Positions 31,275 to 40,240 are shown, counted from the stretch's first letter. The stretch is DNA of 64,000 bases from Dechloromonas denitrificans (GCF_020510685.1 NZ_CP075185.1:1984001-2048000), one strand, 5' to 3'. Notes: a model not told the origin generated them from the sequence alone. Program-made: numbers and translations.

Positions 31275-33452
31275 ATGAAAGGCAAAAGCCACCCCCGGAA
31301 CGACCTGACGCTCAACCCGTCCGGTAACGAGTCCATTCTCGATGTCATCAGCCGTCTCGATGTCAGCCGTCGCCGCTTCGTCCAGGGCAGCGCCAGCGCC
31401 GGCATGCTGGCCGCCGCCGGCGGCATCACGCTGTCCGGCATCGTCAATACCGTCGAAGCCGCCGCAGCCGCACCGGTCGTCGGCATCGGCTTCGAGCCCG
31501 TCCCGGCCAGCCTGGCCCCGGTGGCCGACGTGGTCACCGTGCCCGCCGGCTACACCGCCAAGCTGCTCGTCGCCTGGGGCGATCCGATCATGCCGGGTGG
31601 CGTTGCCTTCAAGTCCGACGCCAGCAACACTGCCGCCGAACAAACCAAGCAGTACGGCATGCACACCGACGGCATGCACTTCTTCCCGTTCCCGAGCCGT
31701 GGCCAGATCCTCAGTGATCGCGGCATCCTGTGCGCCAACAACGAATATACCCACGAGGAAGTGCTCTTCCCGGCCGGCCAGACCGGCAGCGACGTGCTCG
31801 GCGCCGGTTACACCATCGAAAAGTGCCGCAAATCCCAGTCGGCGCATGGCGTTTCCGTCACCGAAATCCGCCGGGTCAATGGCAAATGGACGGTCGTGCC
31901 CGGTTCGGTTTACGGCCGCCGGATCACCGCCAATACGCCGATGCGCGTTGCCGGCCCGGCGGCGGGCCATGCGCTGCTGAAGAGCAACGAGTACAACGTC
32001 ACCCCGACGGGCTCCGTTGCCACCGGCAAGAGCACGGACGGCACGACCGCCAACGGTACCGTCAACAACTGCGCCAACGGTGTTACGCCGTGGGGCACCT
32101 ATCTGACCTGCGAAGAAAACTGGAACGGCAACTTCGGGGCGACCGCCGCGCTGCCGAACGCCACGACCGAGGCGGGCAAGCTCTATAACCGCTACGGTGT
32201 GGCGGCCGCCGGCGCCGGCTATCGCTGGCACACCGTCGATCCGCGCTTCGATCTGGCGGTCAATCCGAACGAAACCAACCTGTTCGGCTGGGTTGTCGAA
32301 ATCGACCCGCTCGATCCCAAGTCGGTGCCGGTCAAGCGCACCGCGCTCGGCCGCTTCAAGCACGAAAGCGCCCAGTACGTGGTCGACCGCGCCAATCACC
32401 TGGCCTTCTACATGGGTGACGACGAGCGCAACGAATACATCTACAAGTTCGTTTGCGACGGCAAGTACAACCCCGGCAACAATGCCGCCAACCGCAACCT
32501 GCTCGACGAAGGCACGCTCTACGTGGCGCGTTTCGATGCCGACCTGAGCGGCACCTGGTTGGCCTTGCGCCCGGAAACCATCGGGGTGAATGGCGTGGCA
32601 CTGCGCGACAACCCGAACTTCGTCGGGGCCGACGATGCCGAAGTGCTGGCCAAGATTTTGATCAAGACCCGCATGGCCGCCGACGCTGTGGGCGCCACGA
32701 TGATGGACCGTCCGGAATGGACCGGGGCGCGTCCGCGCGTCAATGGCAACGACGAGATCGAAGTCTATTGCACGCTGACCAACAACAACCGGCGCGGGAC
32801 CGCCACCGCCTCGGCCAACAAGATCGACGGTTCGACGACCGCCGCCTCGGCCCGTCCGCCGGTCGATGCCGCCAACCCGATGGAAGACAACATCTACGGC
32901 CACATCATCCGCTGGCGCGAAAACGGCCAGTCGGTTCTGGCCACCGGCTTCACTTGGGACATCTTCGCCCAGTGCGGCGATACCGCGACCAGCAAGGCCG
33001 CCAAGCCGACCAACGACTACAAGGGCAACATCAACGACACGCCGGACGGCTCGGCCGATATCGGCGCGCCGGATGGCCTGTGGTTCGACCCGTTCGGCCG
33101 TTTGTGGGTGCAGACCGACCAGCTTGGCAATGCCACCGGCGACTGGGTCAATCTCGGCGCCAACAGTCTGTCCTGTGCCGACCCGGTGACCAAGCAGTTC
33201 CGCCGCTTCCTGACCGGCCCGAACAAGTGCGAAGTCACCGGCATCACCATGGCGCCGGATGGCAAGACCCTGTTCGTCGGCATCCAGCACCCGGGTGAGG
33301 ATGCCTTGGCGGCGAACCCGACCCAGTTCTCCAACTGGCCGTCCAGCCAGTGGGCGACCCGGGCCGACGGCGTGACCCCGTTGCCGGCCGGTCGTCCGCG
33401 TAGCGGCGTGGTGGTCATTACCAAGAACGATGGCGGCATCGTCGGCGCCTGA
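31275..33452 (+). CDS. phoX: PhoX-family alkaline phosphatase, Tat-exported
   Basis: A 725-residue secreted phosphatase. The N-terminus has a twin-arginine signal (SRRRFVQGSASAGML) set about 35 residues in, as is usual for PhoX (DUF839). The body has PhoX-type metal-site regions: the acidic GMHFFPFPSRGQILSDRG, ANNEYTHEEVLFP, TPWGTYLTCEENWNGNF and GAPDGLWFDPFGRLWVQTD. PhoX binds calcium and iron and cleaves phosphomonoesters outside the inner membrane. It is well expressed under phosphate limitation in other species. A ribosome site (GAGAGG) precedes the ATG. A perfect hairpin separates it from the PEP-CTERM gene 61 bases downstream. Confidence 0.9.
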   Translation: MKGKSHPRNDLTLNPSGNESILDVISRLDVSRRRFVQGSASAGMLAAAGGITLSGIVNTVEAAAAAPVVGIGFEPVPASLAPVADVVTVPAGYTAKLLVAWGDPIMPGGVAFKSDASNTAAEQTKQYGMHTDGMHFFPFPSRGQILSDRGILCANNEYTHEEVLFPAGQTGSDVLGAGYTIEKCRKSQSAHGVSVTEIRRVNGKWTVVPGSVYGRRITANTPMRVAGPAAGHALLKSNEYNVTPTGSVATGKSTDGTTANGTVNNCANGVTPWGTYLTCEENWNGNFGATAALPNATTEAGKLYNRYGVAAAGAGYRWHTVDPRFDLAVNPNETNLFGWVVEIDPLDPKSVPVKRTALGRFKHESAQYVVDRANHLAFYMGDDERNEYIYKFVCDGKYNPGNNAANRNLLDEGTLYVARFDADLSGTWLALRPETIGVNGVALRDNPNFVGADDAEVLAKILIKTRMAADAVGATMMDRPEWTGARPRVNGNDEIEVYCTLTNNNRRGTATASANKIDGSTTAASARPPVDAANPMEDNIYGHIIRWRENGQSVLATGFTWDIFAQCGDTATSKAAKPTNDYKGNINDTPDGSADIGAPDGLWFDPFGRLWVQTDQLGNATGDWVNLGANSLSCADPVTKQFRRFLTGPNKCEVTGITMAPDGKTLFVGIQHPGEDALAANPTQFSNWPSSQWATRADGVTPLPAGRPRSGVVVITKNDGGIVGA

Positions 33453-33465
33453 TCGATACCTGCCA

Positions 33466-33488
33466 CTCCCCGGCGGTGCGCCGGGGAG
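33466..33488 (+). terminator. Perfect ten-base stem between phoX and the PEP-CTERM gene
   Basis: CTCCCCGGCG, loop GTG, CGCCGGGGAG. There is no T run, so it may be an attenuator or RNA stabiliser between co-transcribed genes rather than a full terminator. Confidence 0.55.
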
Positions 33489-33513
33489 CATTCAATCTGA
33501 AAGGATATTTCAC

Positions 33514-34164
33514 ATGAACAAACTCAACCTGATCGCCGGCCTGCTGTTCGCCGCCGGCGCCGCCACTGCCCAGGCGGCAGTCATTGTCGACCGGGCCGAT
33601 GTGCCGGCCGCAGCCAGCGTGCTCGATTTCGAGAGCTACGACGGCCAGATTTTCGACGCCGCCACCTTCAACTCCGGCGGCCTGTCGATCACCGCCAACC
33701 AGCAATTCACCGTCGGCCAGACCATTGCCGATCTCGGCGAAAACGGCATCTGGGGCGCTGGCAACCATTTCCTGTCGTTCGACTACGTCGGCGGCATGAC
33801 GCTGGACATCAGCTTCAACGGCCAGACCACCAAGGGCTTTGCCTTCGACTACAGCATCTATGAACAGGATCTCGACGGCTCGGCCTTCCTGACGGCGCGC
33901 TACTACGATCTGAACAACAAGCTGCTGAAGACCACCAAGTTCATCTTCTCGCCGTTTGGTGCCGACACCTACGACCAGTTCCAGAGCTTCGGCTATGTCA
34001 GCGACACGGCCAATATCGCCCGCGTCACCATCGCCGGTGACGGCGTGGTGCTCGACAACCTGACCTATACCCAGCCGGTTCCCGAACCGGAAAGCTACGC
34101 CATGCTGCTGGCCGGCCTCGGCATGCTGGGGGCGGTGGCCCGCCGGCGTACCAAGCGCGGCTGA
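33514..34164 (+). CDS. PEP-CTERM protein of unknown function
   Basis: A 216-residue exported protein; the ATG at 33514 has an AAGGA ribosome site. Signal peptide residues 1-22 (ATAQAA) precede an all-beta domain (VLDFESYDGQIFDAATF, GGMTLDISFNGQTTKGFAFDY) that resembles PEP-CTERM carbohydrate-binding-like or DUF-type sandwiches. The sorting signal is VPEPES, YAMLLAGLGMLGAVA and the basic tail RRRTKRG. It is a probable XrtB substrate. It lies directly after phoX. The 3' end DNA is nearly the same as that of the unrelated gene at 14467. A strong terminator follows. Confidence 0.88.
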   Translation: MNKLNLIAGLLFAAGAATAQAAVIVDRADVPAAASVLDFESYDGQIFDAATFNSGGLSITANQQFTVGQTIADLGENGIWGAGNHFLSFDYVGGMTLDISFNGQTTKGFAFDYSIYEQDLDGSAFLTARYYDLNNKLLKTTKFIFSPFGADTYDQFQSFGYVSDTANIARVTIAGDGVVLDNLTYTQPVPEPESYAMLLAGLGMLGAVARRRTKRG

Positions 34165-34184
34165 TCTGGCGGTAACTGAAGATC

Positions 34185-34214
34185 AAAAGGGCCGGGAATT
34201 TCCCGGCTCTTTTT
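34185..34214 (+). terminator. Rho-independent terminator
   Basis: AAAAGG then GCCGGGA, loop ATT, TCCCGGC, then TCTTTTT, 20 bases after the PEP-CTERM stop. It ends the phoX-PEP-CTERM transcript. Confidence 0.9.
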
Positions 34215-34247
34215 ACTGGTGCTCGATGGCCGGGCAAAAACCAACTT

Positions 34248-34276
34248 TTGTCCGCAATTTATCTATAGTGCATAAT
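34248..34276 (+). promoter_or_regulatory. Sigma-70-like promoter for the 69-residue gene
   Basis: TTGTCC (34248-34253), a 17-base spacer, then CATAAT (34271-34276). The start site would be near 34283, leaving a leader of about 145 bases before the ATG at 34429. In it CTCCCGCC (34367-34374) can pair with GGCGTGGGAG (34391-34400), with one bulge. Confidence 0.5.
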
Positions 34277-34428
34277 GTGAAAGCTGGTGCGGGCGATGGA
34301 AATTTTCACGAAACTGTAAAGATAGTTCTCGATAATTCCGCCCCGCGTACTACATATAGTATTGGCCTCCCGCCGCGAAGCATTGCGAGTGGCGTGGGAG
34401 ATGAGAGTGAGACAACCGGAAGCCGAAG

Positions 34429-34638
34429 ATGAAAAAACAGCTCGAAGAGTACGTGGGATGTGTCGTGCGCCTGAACAAGGCGGCTTTCCAGAAGATCAAG
34501 GAACAGGCGGATCGCTCAGGCAAGTTCGTGGAAAACTATTTTCTGGTTGCTTCGGTCAGCCGGCAAATGCGCAAGCTGGTTTGTTACGGCTGGGACTTGC
34601 GGCTGACGGTTTCGATGTCTGACGTCGTTCCGGTCTGA
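34429..34638 (+). CDS. Small basic protein of unknown function (69 residues)
   Basis: The 69-residue product begins MKKQLEEYVGCVVRLNKAAF and is basic and mostly helical at first, followed by a beta-prone end (YGWDLRLTVSMSDVVPV). It has no signal peptide. A purine-rich site (GGAAG) precedes the ATG. It has its own promoter-like sequence and a long leader. An overlapping frame from 34401 is also open, but its ATG sits too close to its GGAG. I do not recognise the family. Confidence 0.55.
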   Translation: MKKQLEEYVGCVVRLNKAAFQKIKEQADRSGKFVENYFLVASVSRQMRKLVCYGWDLRLTVSMSDVVPV

Positions 34639-34724
34639 GACCTGCAATAGCGGGTGGCCCCCCGGTCGGGCAACCGGCCCGGAACATTGTTGTCGCTACA
34701 CTGCTGTTTTTTCTGCCGCCGGCC

Positions 34725-35330
34725 GTGATCGGCGGCACCGGTTTTGAGGCCGCCTGCGAAAAGCTGGCCAGCGAAGCGGTAATCCGCGTGGTTTTCGAGG
34801 ATCGGCCAGTCAGCCGCGACGATAGCCGCCAGCTCGATGTCCTGAAGCGGCTGTCCGGCGCCGGCACCAACCCTTATCACAGCGTGCTCGGACTGACTCA
34901 AGCCGAACCGACGGCCAGCCTGGACGTCATGCCCCGCATCCTGACCGATGTCGATGGCCAGGTTTGCGGCGTTTCCTCACTGCGCTTGAGGCTCGGTTTC
35001 TCCGCCCTGCAGGTGTACCTGGCCAGCGAACTCCGGGATTCCTGCCGTCGGCGCATGGTCGAAGAGCACGAGCTGGAGCATGTCGCGGTATGGCGCAATC
35101 ACTTGCGGGTGGCGGCGCGGATGCTGGAGGCGCGGTTGCGAAGGAAACTCGGCGAGACCGCCTATTTCAGGACCCCGGCCGAAGCCGACGAAACCTTGCG
35201 GCGGCAGGCCGACCAACTGATCGCGCCGCTGCTCAAGAACCTCAAGGATGGCATCGTCGCCGATCAGCAGCAGATCGATTCCGCAGCCTCATACCAGTAC
35301 CTCGAAGGCCGGCTGCGGGCTTGTCCATAG
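34725..35330 (+). CDS. Protein of unknown function, probably exported
   Basis: The 201 residues from the GTG at 34725 are mostly helical, with EEHELEHVAVWRNHLRVAARM in the middle (an HxxxH-containing helix that could bind metal) and a charged C-terminal helix. Directly upstream the same frame codes a signal-peptide-like stretch (NIVVATLLFFLPPAVIG), but no ATG, GTG or TTG lies before it back to the stop at 34620. Initiation may use ATT at 34686 or CTG at 34635, or a base may be wrong. With the upstream part the protein would be exported. Its 3' end lies 31 bases from the convergent WecG-type gene. I do not recognise the family. Confidence 0.55.
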   Translation: MIGGTGFEAACEKLASEAVIRVVFEDRPVSRDDSRQLDVLKRLSGAGTNPYHSVLGLTQAEPTASLDVMPRILTDVDGQVCGVSSLRLRLGFSALQVYLASELRDSCRRRMVEEHELEHVAVWRNHLRVAARMLEARLRRKLGETAYFRTPAEADETLRRQADQLIAPLLKNLKDGIVADQQQIDSAASYQYLEGRLRACP

Positions 35331-35361
35331 TTTGCTGCTGGTGGAGGCCAAGCAGCAAGAC

Positions 35362-36102
35362 CTAACGACGCGCCGTCGCCTCGCGCAGCAGCAGCCAGAA
35401 GAACGCCATGTCATCGATGAAATAGCGTTTGAACATGCGGCGCGGCTCCTGCAGGAAGCGGTAGAACCACTCCAGCCCGCTTTTCTGCATCCAGACCGGC
35501 GCCCGTTTTACCCTGCCGACCGCCACGTCGAAGGTGCCGCCGACGCCCATGGCAAAGGGAATCCGCATTTCGGCCTGGTATTTGCCGAGGAACTGTTCCT
35601 TTTTCGGCGAGCTGATGGCGACGAACAGGAGGTCGGCGCGCGCCGCCTTGATCTGCTCGACGACGCCGGCTTCCTCTTCCTGCTTCCAGTAGCCGTTGCG
35701 GTAACCGGCGAGTGTCAGGCCCGGGTATTTCTTCTGGTAAATATTGCTGACGCCGGAAACCACTTCCTCTCGGGCGCCGAGCAGGAAAACCCGCCAGCCT
35801 TTCTGCGCCGCGCGCTGCATCAGCGACTCGAACAGATCGACGCCAGCGACGCGCTCTTTCAGCCCCTTGCCGAGCAGGCGCGAGGCCCACACCACCGGCA
35901 TGCCGTCGGCGTTGATCAGCGCACAGTCATTGATGATCTGGCGTAGCTCCGGGTCGCGGCTGGCCTTGACCAGCTTGTCTACATTCACCACCACGTGCTG
36001 GTGCGGCTTGCCGCTGTGGATGAAACCCTCGATCGTCTGCAAGCTTTCTTCCATCGACAGGTTATCTACCTGGCAGCCCATCATTTCAATGCGGCGATTC
36101 AT
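35362..36102 (-). CDS. WecG/TagA/CpsF-family glycosyltransferase
   Basis: A 246-residue GT26 enzyme of typical length. The ATG at 36102 has an AAGGAG ribosome site and overlaps the wecB stop (ATGA). Motifs are VVVNVDKLVKASRDPELRQIINDC, INADGMPVVWASRLLG, FLLGAREEVVSGV and LLFVAISSPKKEQF, with FAMGVGGTFDVAVGRVKRAP near the end. These enzymes transfer ManNAc or ManNAcA onto lipid-linked GlcNAc. Pairing with wecB strongly suggests use of UDP-ManNAc or its acid. It is the last gene of the minus-strand polysaccharide locus. Confidence 0.9.
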   Translation of the reverse strand: MNRRIEMMGCQVDNLSMEESLQTIEGFIHSGKPHQHVVVNVDKLVKASRDPELRQIINDCALINADGMPVVWASRLLGKGLKERVAGVDLFESLMQRAAQKGWRVFLLGAREEVVSGVSNIYQKKYPGLTLAGYRNGYWKQEEEAGVVEQIKAARADLLFVAISSPKKEQFLGKYQAEMRIPFAMGVGGTFDVAVGRVKRAPVWMQKSGLEWFYRFLQEPRRMFKRYFIDDMAFFWLLLREATARR

Positions 36103-37205
36103 CGGGAAAGCTCCTTGGCCAGAATCTCGACAATGCGTTCCGCCGCCTTGCCATCCCACAGCTGCGGCCGGCGACCTTGTTTGCCTTGGCCGCGCAGCAC
36201 CTTGCGGGCTTCCGCGACGATGCGTACCGGGTCCGTCCCGGCCAGCACGTTGGAGCCTTCATCCACTGTCACCGGCCGTTCGGTATTTTCGCGGATGGTG
36301 ATGCAGGGCACGCCGAGCGCCGTGGTTTCTTCCTGCAAGCCGCCGCTGTCGGTCAATACGACCGCCGCGTCCTTCCACAGGTTGAGGAATGCCATGTAAG
36401 CCTGCGGCCCGGTCAGCGTCACATTGGGCCCGAGATCGACGCCGAATTTTTCCAGATTGGCCCGGGTGCGCGGATGGACCGGGAAGATCAGCGGCAATTC
36501 GGCGGCAATCTCGCGCAGCGCACCGCCGATGCGCGCCATCATCTCGGCACTGTCGACGTTGCTGGGCCGGTGTAGCGTCACCACGCCGTAGCTGCGCTGG
36601 GCGGCCTTCAAGGCCGATGTTTCGAAGCCGGCAGTGTCCGCATCCTTGAGCTTTTCGGCCTGATAGAGCAGGTTGTCCACCATCACATGGCCGACGTAAT
36701 GGATCGCCGACTCGGCCTTGCCTTCGCGGCGCAGATGCGTCGCTCCACTGGGTTCGGTGACGAAGAACCAGTCGGAAATGCTGTCGGTTACCAGCCGGTT
36801 GATTTCTTCCGGCATCGTCATGTCGCCGCTGCGCAAACCGGCTTCGACGTGGGCGACGGGAATGTTCAGCTTTTTGGCCACTATCGAGCAGGCCAGCGTC
36901 GAGTTCACGTCGCCGACCACCAGCACGGCATCCGGCCGTTGCGCCTGGCAAAGCTCCTCGAAGGCCACCATGATCTTCGCCGTCTGCTGTGCATGGCTGC
37001 CGCCGCCGGCCGCCATGAAAACATCCGGCTCGGGGATGCCCAGTTCCTCGAAAAATACCTCGTTCATCTCCCGGTCGTAATGCTGCCCGGTGTGAATGAT
37101 GCGGAACTCAAGCCAGCCGTGGGCCTGAATGGCGCGCACGATGGGGGCAATTTTCATGAAATTCGGCCGGGCACCGGCGACGAGGTAAATAAGTGGATTG
37201 GCCAT
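36099..37205 (-). CDS. wecB: UDP-N-acetylglucosamine 2-epimerase (non-hydrolysing)
   Basis: A 368-residue GT-B-fold epimerase converting UDP-GlcNAc to UDP-ManNAc. Recognisable parts are GARPNFMKIAPIVRAIQAH, HTGQHYDREMNEVFFEELGI, VVGDVNSTLACSIVAKKL, HVEAGLRSGDMTMPEEINR, VTLHRPSNVD and LTDSGGLQEETTALGVPCITIRENTERPVT. All family catalytic residues in these motifs (Asp, Glu, His) look present. It feeds the WecG-type transferase with which it overlaps, and possibly the dehydrogenase at 27686. It starts 30 bases after the heparinase-like gene, in the same operon. Confidence 0.95.
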   Translation of the reverse strand: MANPLIYLVAGARPNFMKIAPIVRAIQAHGWLEFRIIHTGQHYDREMNEVFFEELGIPEPDVFMAAGGGSHAQQTAKIMVAFEELCQAQRPDAVLVVGDVNSTLACSIVAKKLNIPVAHVEAGLRSGDMTMPEEINRLVTDSISDWFFVTEPSGATHLRREGKAESAIHYVGHVMVDNLLYQAEKLKDADTAGFETSALKAAQRSYGVVTLHRPSNVDSAEMMARIGGALREIAAELPLIFPVHPRTRANLEKFGVDLGPNVTLTGPQAYMAFLNLWKDAAVVLTDSGGLQEETTALGVPCITIRENTERPVTVDEGSNVLAGTDPVRIVAEARKVLRGQGKQGRRPQLWDGKAAERIVEILAKELSR

Positions 37206-37235
37206 GAGCGTTCTGAAGAAAGGGATCTGAGTTAA

Positions 37236-39191
37236 TTAACGGACCGAAATCTCGGTGCCGACCAGGGATATTTGTCGGTTGCCCAGATTGACCACCGGTT
37301 TTCCTGCCGGGAAGGAAACCTGGGCGCGGGGCAAGGTGCAATCCATGCGCAATACCGCAACAAAATAGGCGGAGGGTTTCGGCGTTTTGTAAAAAAAGCG
37401 GTTCCAGTAATGCGGGGTGGTAGCTGCTGCCCATTGAGGCGCCGGCGTATATCCCGCCTGTGTCGCCAGCGCTAGGCCATCTGGCGCGCTAACTTCGGCA
37501 CACATTTCAGCTCCCTCCAGATTTAGTTTGTAGCCTGCAGCGTTGGTCTGCAGCGGCGCTGTCGTGTGCAGGTTCCACTCCCACTGCCGAGGCGTGGCGC
37601 TGCGCAACTGATCGATCACCACCAGCGTCGCCGGGCGCACAAAGACCAAGGTTCGCTTGGCCAGCGACACTTGTCCGTCGTAGGCGGCCGCAGCATCACC
37701 AGTTACTAGATCGTAATCGGCGGTTGTTACAAACCGAGTGATTTTGCCGGCAAGCTGTGCGCTGCCAAGGCCATCGGCTCCCAAGCCTTGTCCCTTGCCG
37801 GCGTCGAAGGTAATCGCGTTGTGGGCCTTGGTCTGCTTGTACCAGTTTCGCCAGTGCGGCGAGTTGTAGTAGTCGTAGTAGCCGCTGTCCATGGCCAGCA
37901 CCTTGCCGTGGGCGTAGAGCAGAAATCCGTTCTGATCCGCATGCGAGTGGTTTAGCGAACCGTATGGGCTGCTCTTGAAATACACCGAAACCCGCGCGCG
38001 GTCGGCCAGCGAATCATGCAGGGCGGCCCAGCCGACCGACGGAAAATAGGCGCTATTCGCTTCGCCCTCCGGCCACGGGGCACTGCCGGACGGCTGGCGC
38101 GGGCTGAGCAGAACGTGCAGGCGAGCGATATCCTCACCGAACAATTGCTTTTCATACCAGCGGGCCAGTGGTGTCGAATAGCGACTCATGATCGCCTTGC
38201 CGAAGCGCGCCCATTCTTCCTTGCGGTTCACTTCGGCACCATCCCCGAAAACCCCGGCCGGGGTGCCTGGCGGTAGCGTGTAGGCAATGAAACGCGGCAA
38301 CTGTGCAACCCATGCTTTCTGGTATATCGGCAGGCTCAGCGCACGCTCGATCAGATCCCATATCAGCAAGGACTCGCCCGTATCCCACAGCACATAACTG
38401 CTGCCATTGGCGTAACCCCCATCGTCGCCACCCCATGGGCTGAGGGTGGCGAGGTAGGTTTGTAAAGCGGGCTCCAGCCAGCCACGGGCTTCCGGCAATT
38501 CGCCCAGCACTATCGTCAAGGCACCAATGAATTTGCCCAGCGCGTGGAAAGCAATGCCATCGCGCGGGTTGGCCTTCACATTCTTGAGCGCGCTCGGCAG
38601 CGCCGAAAGAGCGCAAGTTTTCACTACGTTGCGCGCCAGCTCGCGCTCTGCGGCATTTAGCGCCGGGTAGGCAAAATCGTAAGCCAGCGCAAAATACCAG
38701 GCATATGCCCGTGCCTGCATCAACTCGCCGTGACACTGGTTGTCGATCACCAATGGGCCAAAAATCGCCATGCGCGCGCGCAGTTCGTCAAGAAACCAGC
38801 TGTCACGGGTGAAGTACCAGCTGACAGCCGACTCTGCCAGTCCTTCCAGTGTTCGCTCCTGCTTGAACCAGTTCTTCAGGTTCGTTGGTGAGTTGAGTGG
38901 CTCAGCCGCAGAAATAAACGACATATCCACGACGCGCACCGACGTCCGATGCAGGTAATCGGACAAGGCCTTTACCCCTCCGGCCCGCTCTGCCGAAGCC
39001 GCCTCGACAATCCCCGAATGATCTGCCCCTCCCCGAAACAGCCGCGGGTGTCCAATTTTTGCGGTCTGCTCGAATGCGCTCAGGGCGGACGCGATTGCGA
39101 CAGTGCTGAAACGCGGATCATCAGCCGAACAGGCGAGCGTCGCATGGCCGAGCAGGGCGCACAGCAGCAATTTGTATAGCCAGCGGCTCAT
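37236..39191 (-). CDS. Heparinase II/III-family polysaccharide lyase, exported
   Basis: A 651-residue protein with a signal peptide (residues 1-23, CALLGHATLACSAD, possibly a lipoprotein Cys at about 21). The N-terminal half (about 30-370) is an alpha/alpha toroid (DUF4962-like) with ARAYAWYFALAYDFAYPAL and NPRDGIAFHALGKFIGALTI. The C-terminal half has the heparinase II/III beta-sandwich with NHSHADQNGFLLYAHGKVLAMDSGYYDYYNS. It would cut uronic-acid-containing glycan by beta elimination. Such lyases inside synthesis loci trim or release the polymer. It overlaps the upstream glycosyltransferase gene by four bases. Confidence 0.85.
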   Translation of the reverse strand: MSRWLYKLLLCALLGHATLACSADDPRFSTVAIASALSAFEQTAKIGHPRLFRGGADHSGIVEAASAERAGGVKALSDYLHRTSVRVVDMSFISAAEPLNSPTNLKNWFKQERTLEGLAESAVSWYFTRDSWFLDELRARMAIFGPLVIDNQCHGELMQARAYAWYFALAYDFAYPALNAAERELARNVVKTCALSALPSALKNVKANPRDGIAFHALGKFIGALTIVLGELPEARGWLEPALQTYLATLSPWGGDDGGYANGSSYVLWDTGESLLIWDLIERALSLPIYQKAWVAQLPRFIAYTLPPGTPAGVFGDGAEVNRKEEWARFGKAIMSRYSTPLARWYEKQLFGEDIARLHVLLSPRQPSGSAPWPEGEANSAYFPSVGWAALHDSLADRARVSVYFKSSPYGSLNHSHADQNGFLLYAHGKVLAMDSGYYDYYNSPHWRNWYKQTKAHNAITFDAGKGQGLGADGLGSAQLAGKITRFVTTADYDLVTGDAAAAYDGQVSLAKRTLVFVRPATLVVIDQLRSATPRQWEWNLHTTAPLQTNAAGYKLNLEGAEMCAEVSAPDGLALATQAGYTPAPQWAAATTPHYWNRFFYKTPKPSAYFVAVLRMDCTLPRAQVSFPAGKPVVNLGNRQISLVGTEISVR

Positions 39192-40240
39192 CGGGCGAGT
39201 TGCCCATACTGCCAGCGTAGGCGTTTGAGTACTACATCTGCGGAATAATGCAAATGAACACGTTGATGAGCTCGTTTGGCAAGGTCTGATGCACGTTTAG
39301 GATCTGCCAGCAATTCAGCAATAGCCTCCCCTAGAGCTTGTATATTCCCAGGGGGAATCAATACTCCGCACTTTCCATGTTCCAACATGTCGGGTATTGC
39401 GGCGACAGTGGAGGCAATAATTGGTACTTCAGAAGCCATTGCCTCGAGTACAGACATCGGCATTTGCTCGTTGTACGACGGCAAAACGAAAACCCCAGCC
39501 TCGCTGAGCAATTTTGTACGTTGTTCTTCATTAACCCAACCAGAAAAAATGACGCTGTGACCGAGATTTAGTTCTGATACCAATTCTTTTGCTTTTTGGA
39601 TTTCCCCATTACCAGCAAGAATTAACCGTGAGGATGGAATTTTTTTGTGCACTTCAGAGAAGCTTTTGATCAAATCGAACGCTCCTTTTCGATTTCCTAT
39701 TTGACCAAGAAATACGACGTCATTGGTTCGAGCCCTATTGACGCATTTCGGAGTCGCAATTGGGTTTGGAAATAGCTCGATGCGACTCAACCCAACATTT
39801 GTGCGCAATAATTCCTCTGCATCACGGGATAAAACAAAGACAAGTGAAGATTCTCGCATCAGCTTGAAAGCTAAATTTTTTCGCCAACCGGTTAATCGTT
39901 GAGCGACAAAGGTTCTGAACTCTGCACCGTGTAGTTGAAAAATAACTGGACAACCGAATAGGTAAGCTAACCCTATAAATAGCGATTTGCGCCAGAAACT
40001 AACACCCGAAGCGACATGTGCATGCAACACGCTGACGCGGCCTAGAGCCAGTAATTTGACAAATAGGCCAAAAGCAGAAGTAGCAACCCAAAGTTTGTGC
40101 CAGGTATTACCTTCTGTTGCCGTAATCAAGTAACGGCAGTCCCCTTCAGAAAATAGTCCGTGGGCGCGATAGACCGCAATCACTGAAGACATTCCTCCTT
40201 TTGCGTCAGGGCAGGGGCCAATCATCACGACGCTTTTCAT
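39188..40240 (-). CDS. Glycosyltransferase family 4
   Basis: A 350-residue GT-B glycosyltransferase. The N-domain begins VVMIGPCPDAKGGMSSVIAVY, and the C-domain has DVVFLGQIGNRKGAFDLIKSF, VIFSGWVNEEQRTKLLSEAG and the donor-site EQMPMSVLEAMASEVPIIAS (ExxxxxxxE). It adds a sugar from a nucleotide donor to the lipid-linked repeat. The DNA here is clearly poorer in G and C than the genes on either side, with many AAT/TTT codons. That suggests separate acquisition of this gene. It overlaps both neighbours by four bases. Confidence 0.9.
   Translation of the reverse strand: MKSVVMIGPCPDAKGGMSSVIAVYRAHGLFSEGDCRYLITATEGNTWHKLWVATSAFGLFVKLLALGRVSVLHAHVASGVSFWRKSLFIGLAYLFGCPVIFQLHGAEFRTFVAQRLTGWRKNLAFKLMRESSLVFVLSRDAEELLRTNVGLSRIELFPNPIATPKCVNRARTNDVVFLGQIGNRKGAFDLIKSFSEVHKKIPSSRLILAGNGEIQKAKELVSELNLGHSVIFSGWVNEEQRTKLLSEAGVFVLPSYNEQMPMSVLEAMASEVPIIASTVAAIPDMLEHGKCGVLIPPGNIQALGEAIAELLADPKRASDLAKRAHQRVHLHYSADVVLKRLRWQYGQLAR

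Noticed and set aside
31143..31278. Short open frame overlapping the phoX start
   Set aside because: No ribosome site and low-complexity content; probably chance.
31074..33491. Long antisense open frame (805 codons) opposite phoX
   Set aside because: Mirror of the phoX codons with no recognisable motif.
34401..34622. Alternative frame overlapping the 69-residue gene
   Set aside because: Its ATG follows GGAG with no spacing, and the product is Gly/Arg-rich in the way of shifted frames.
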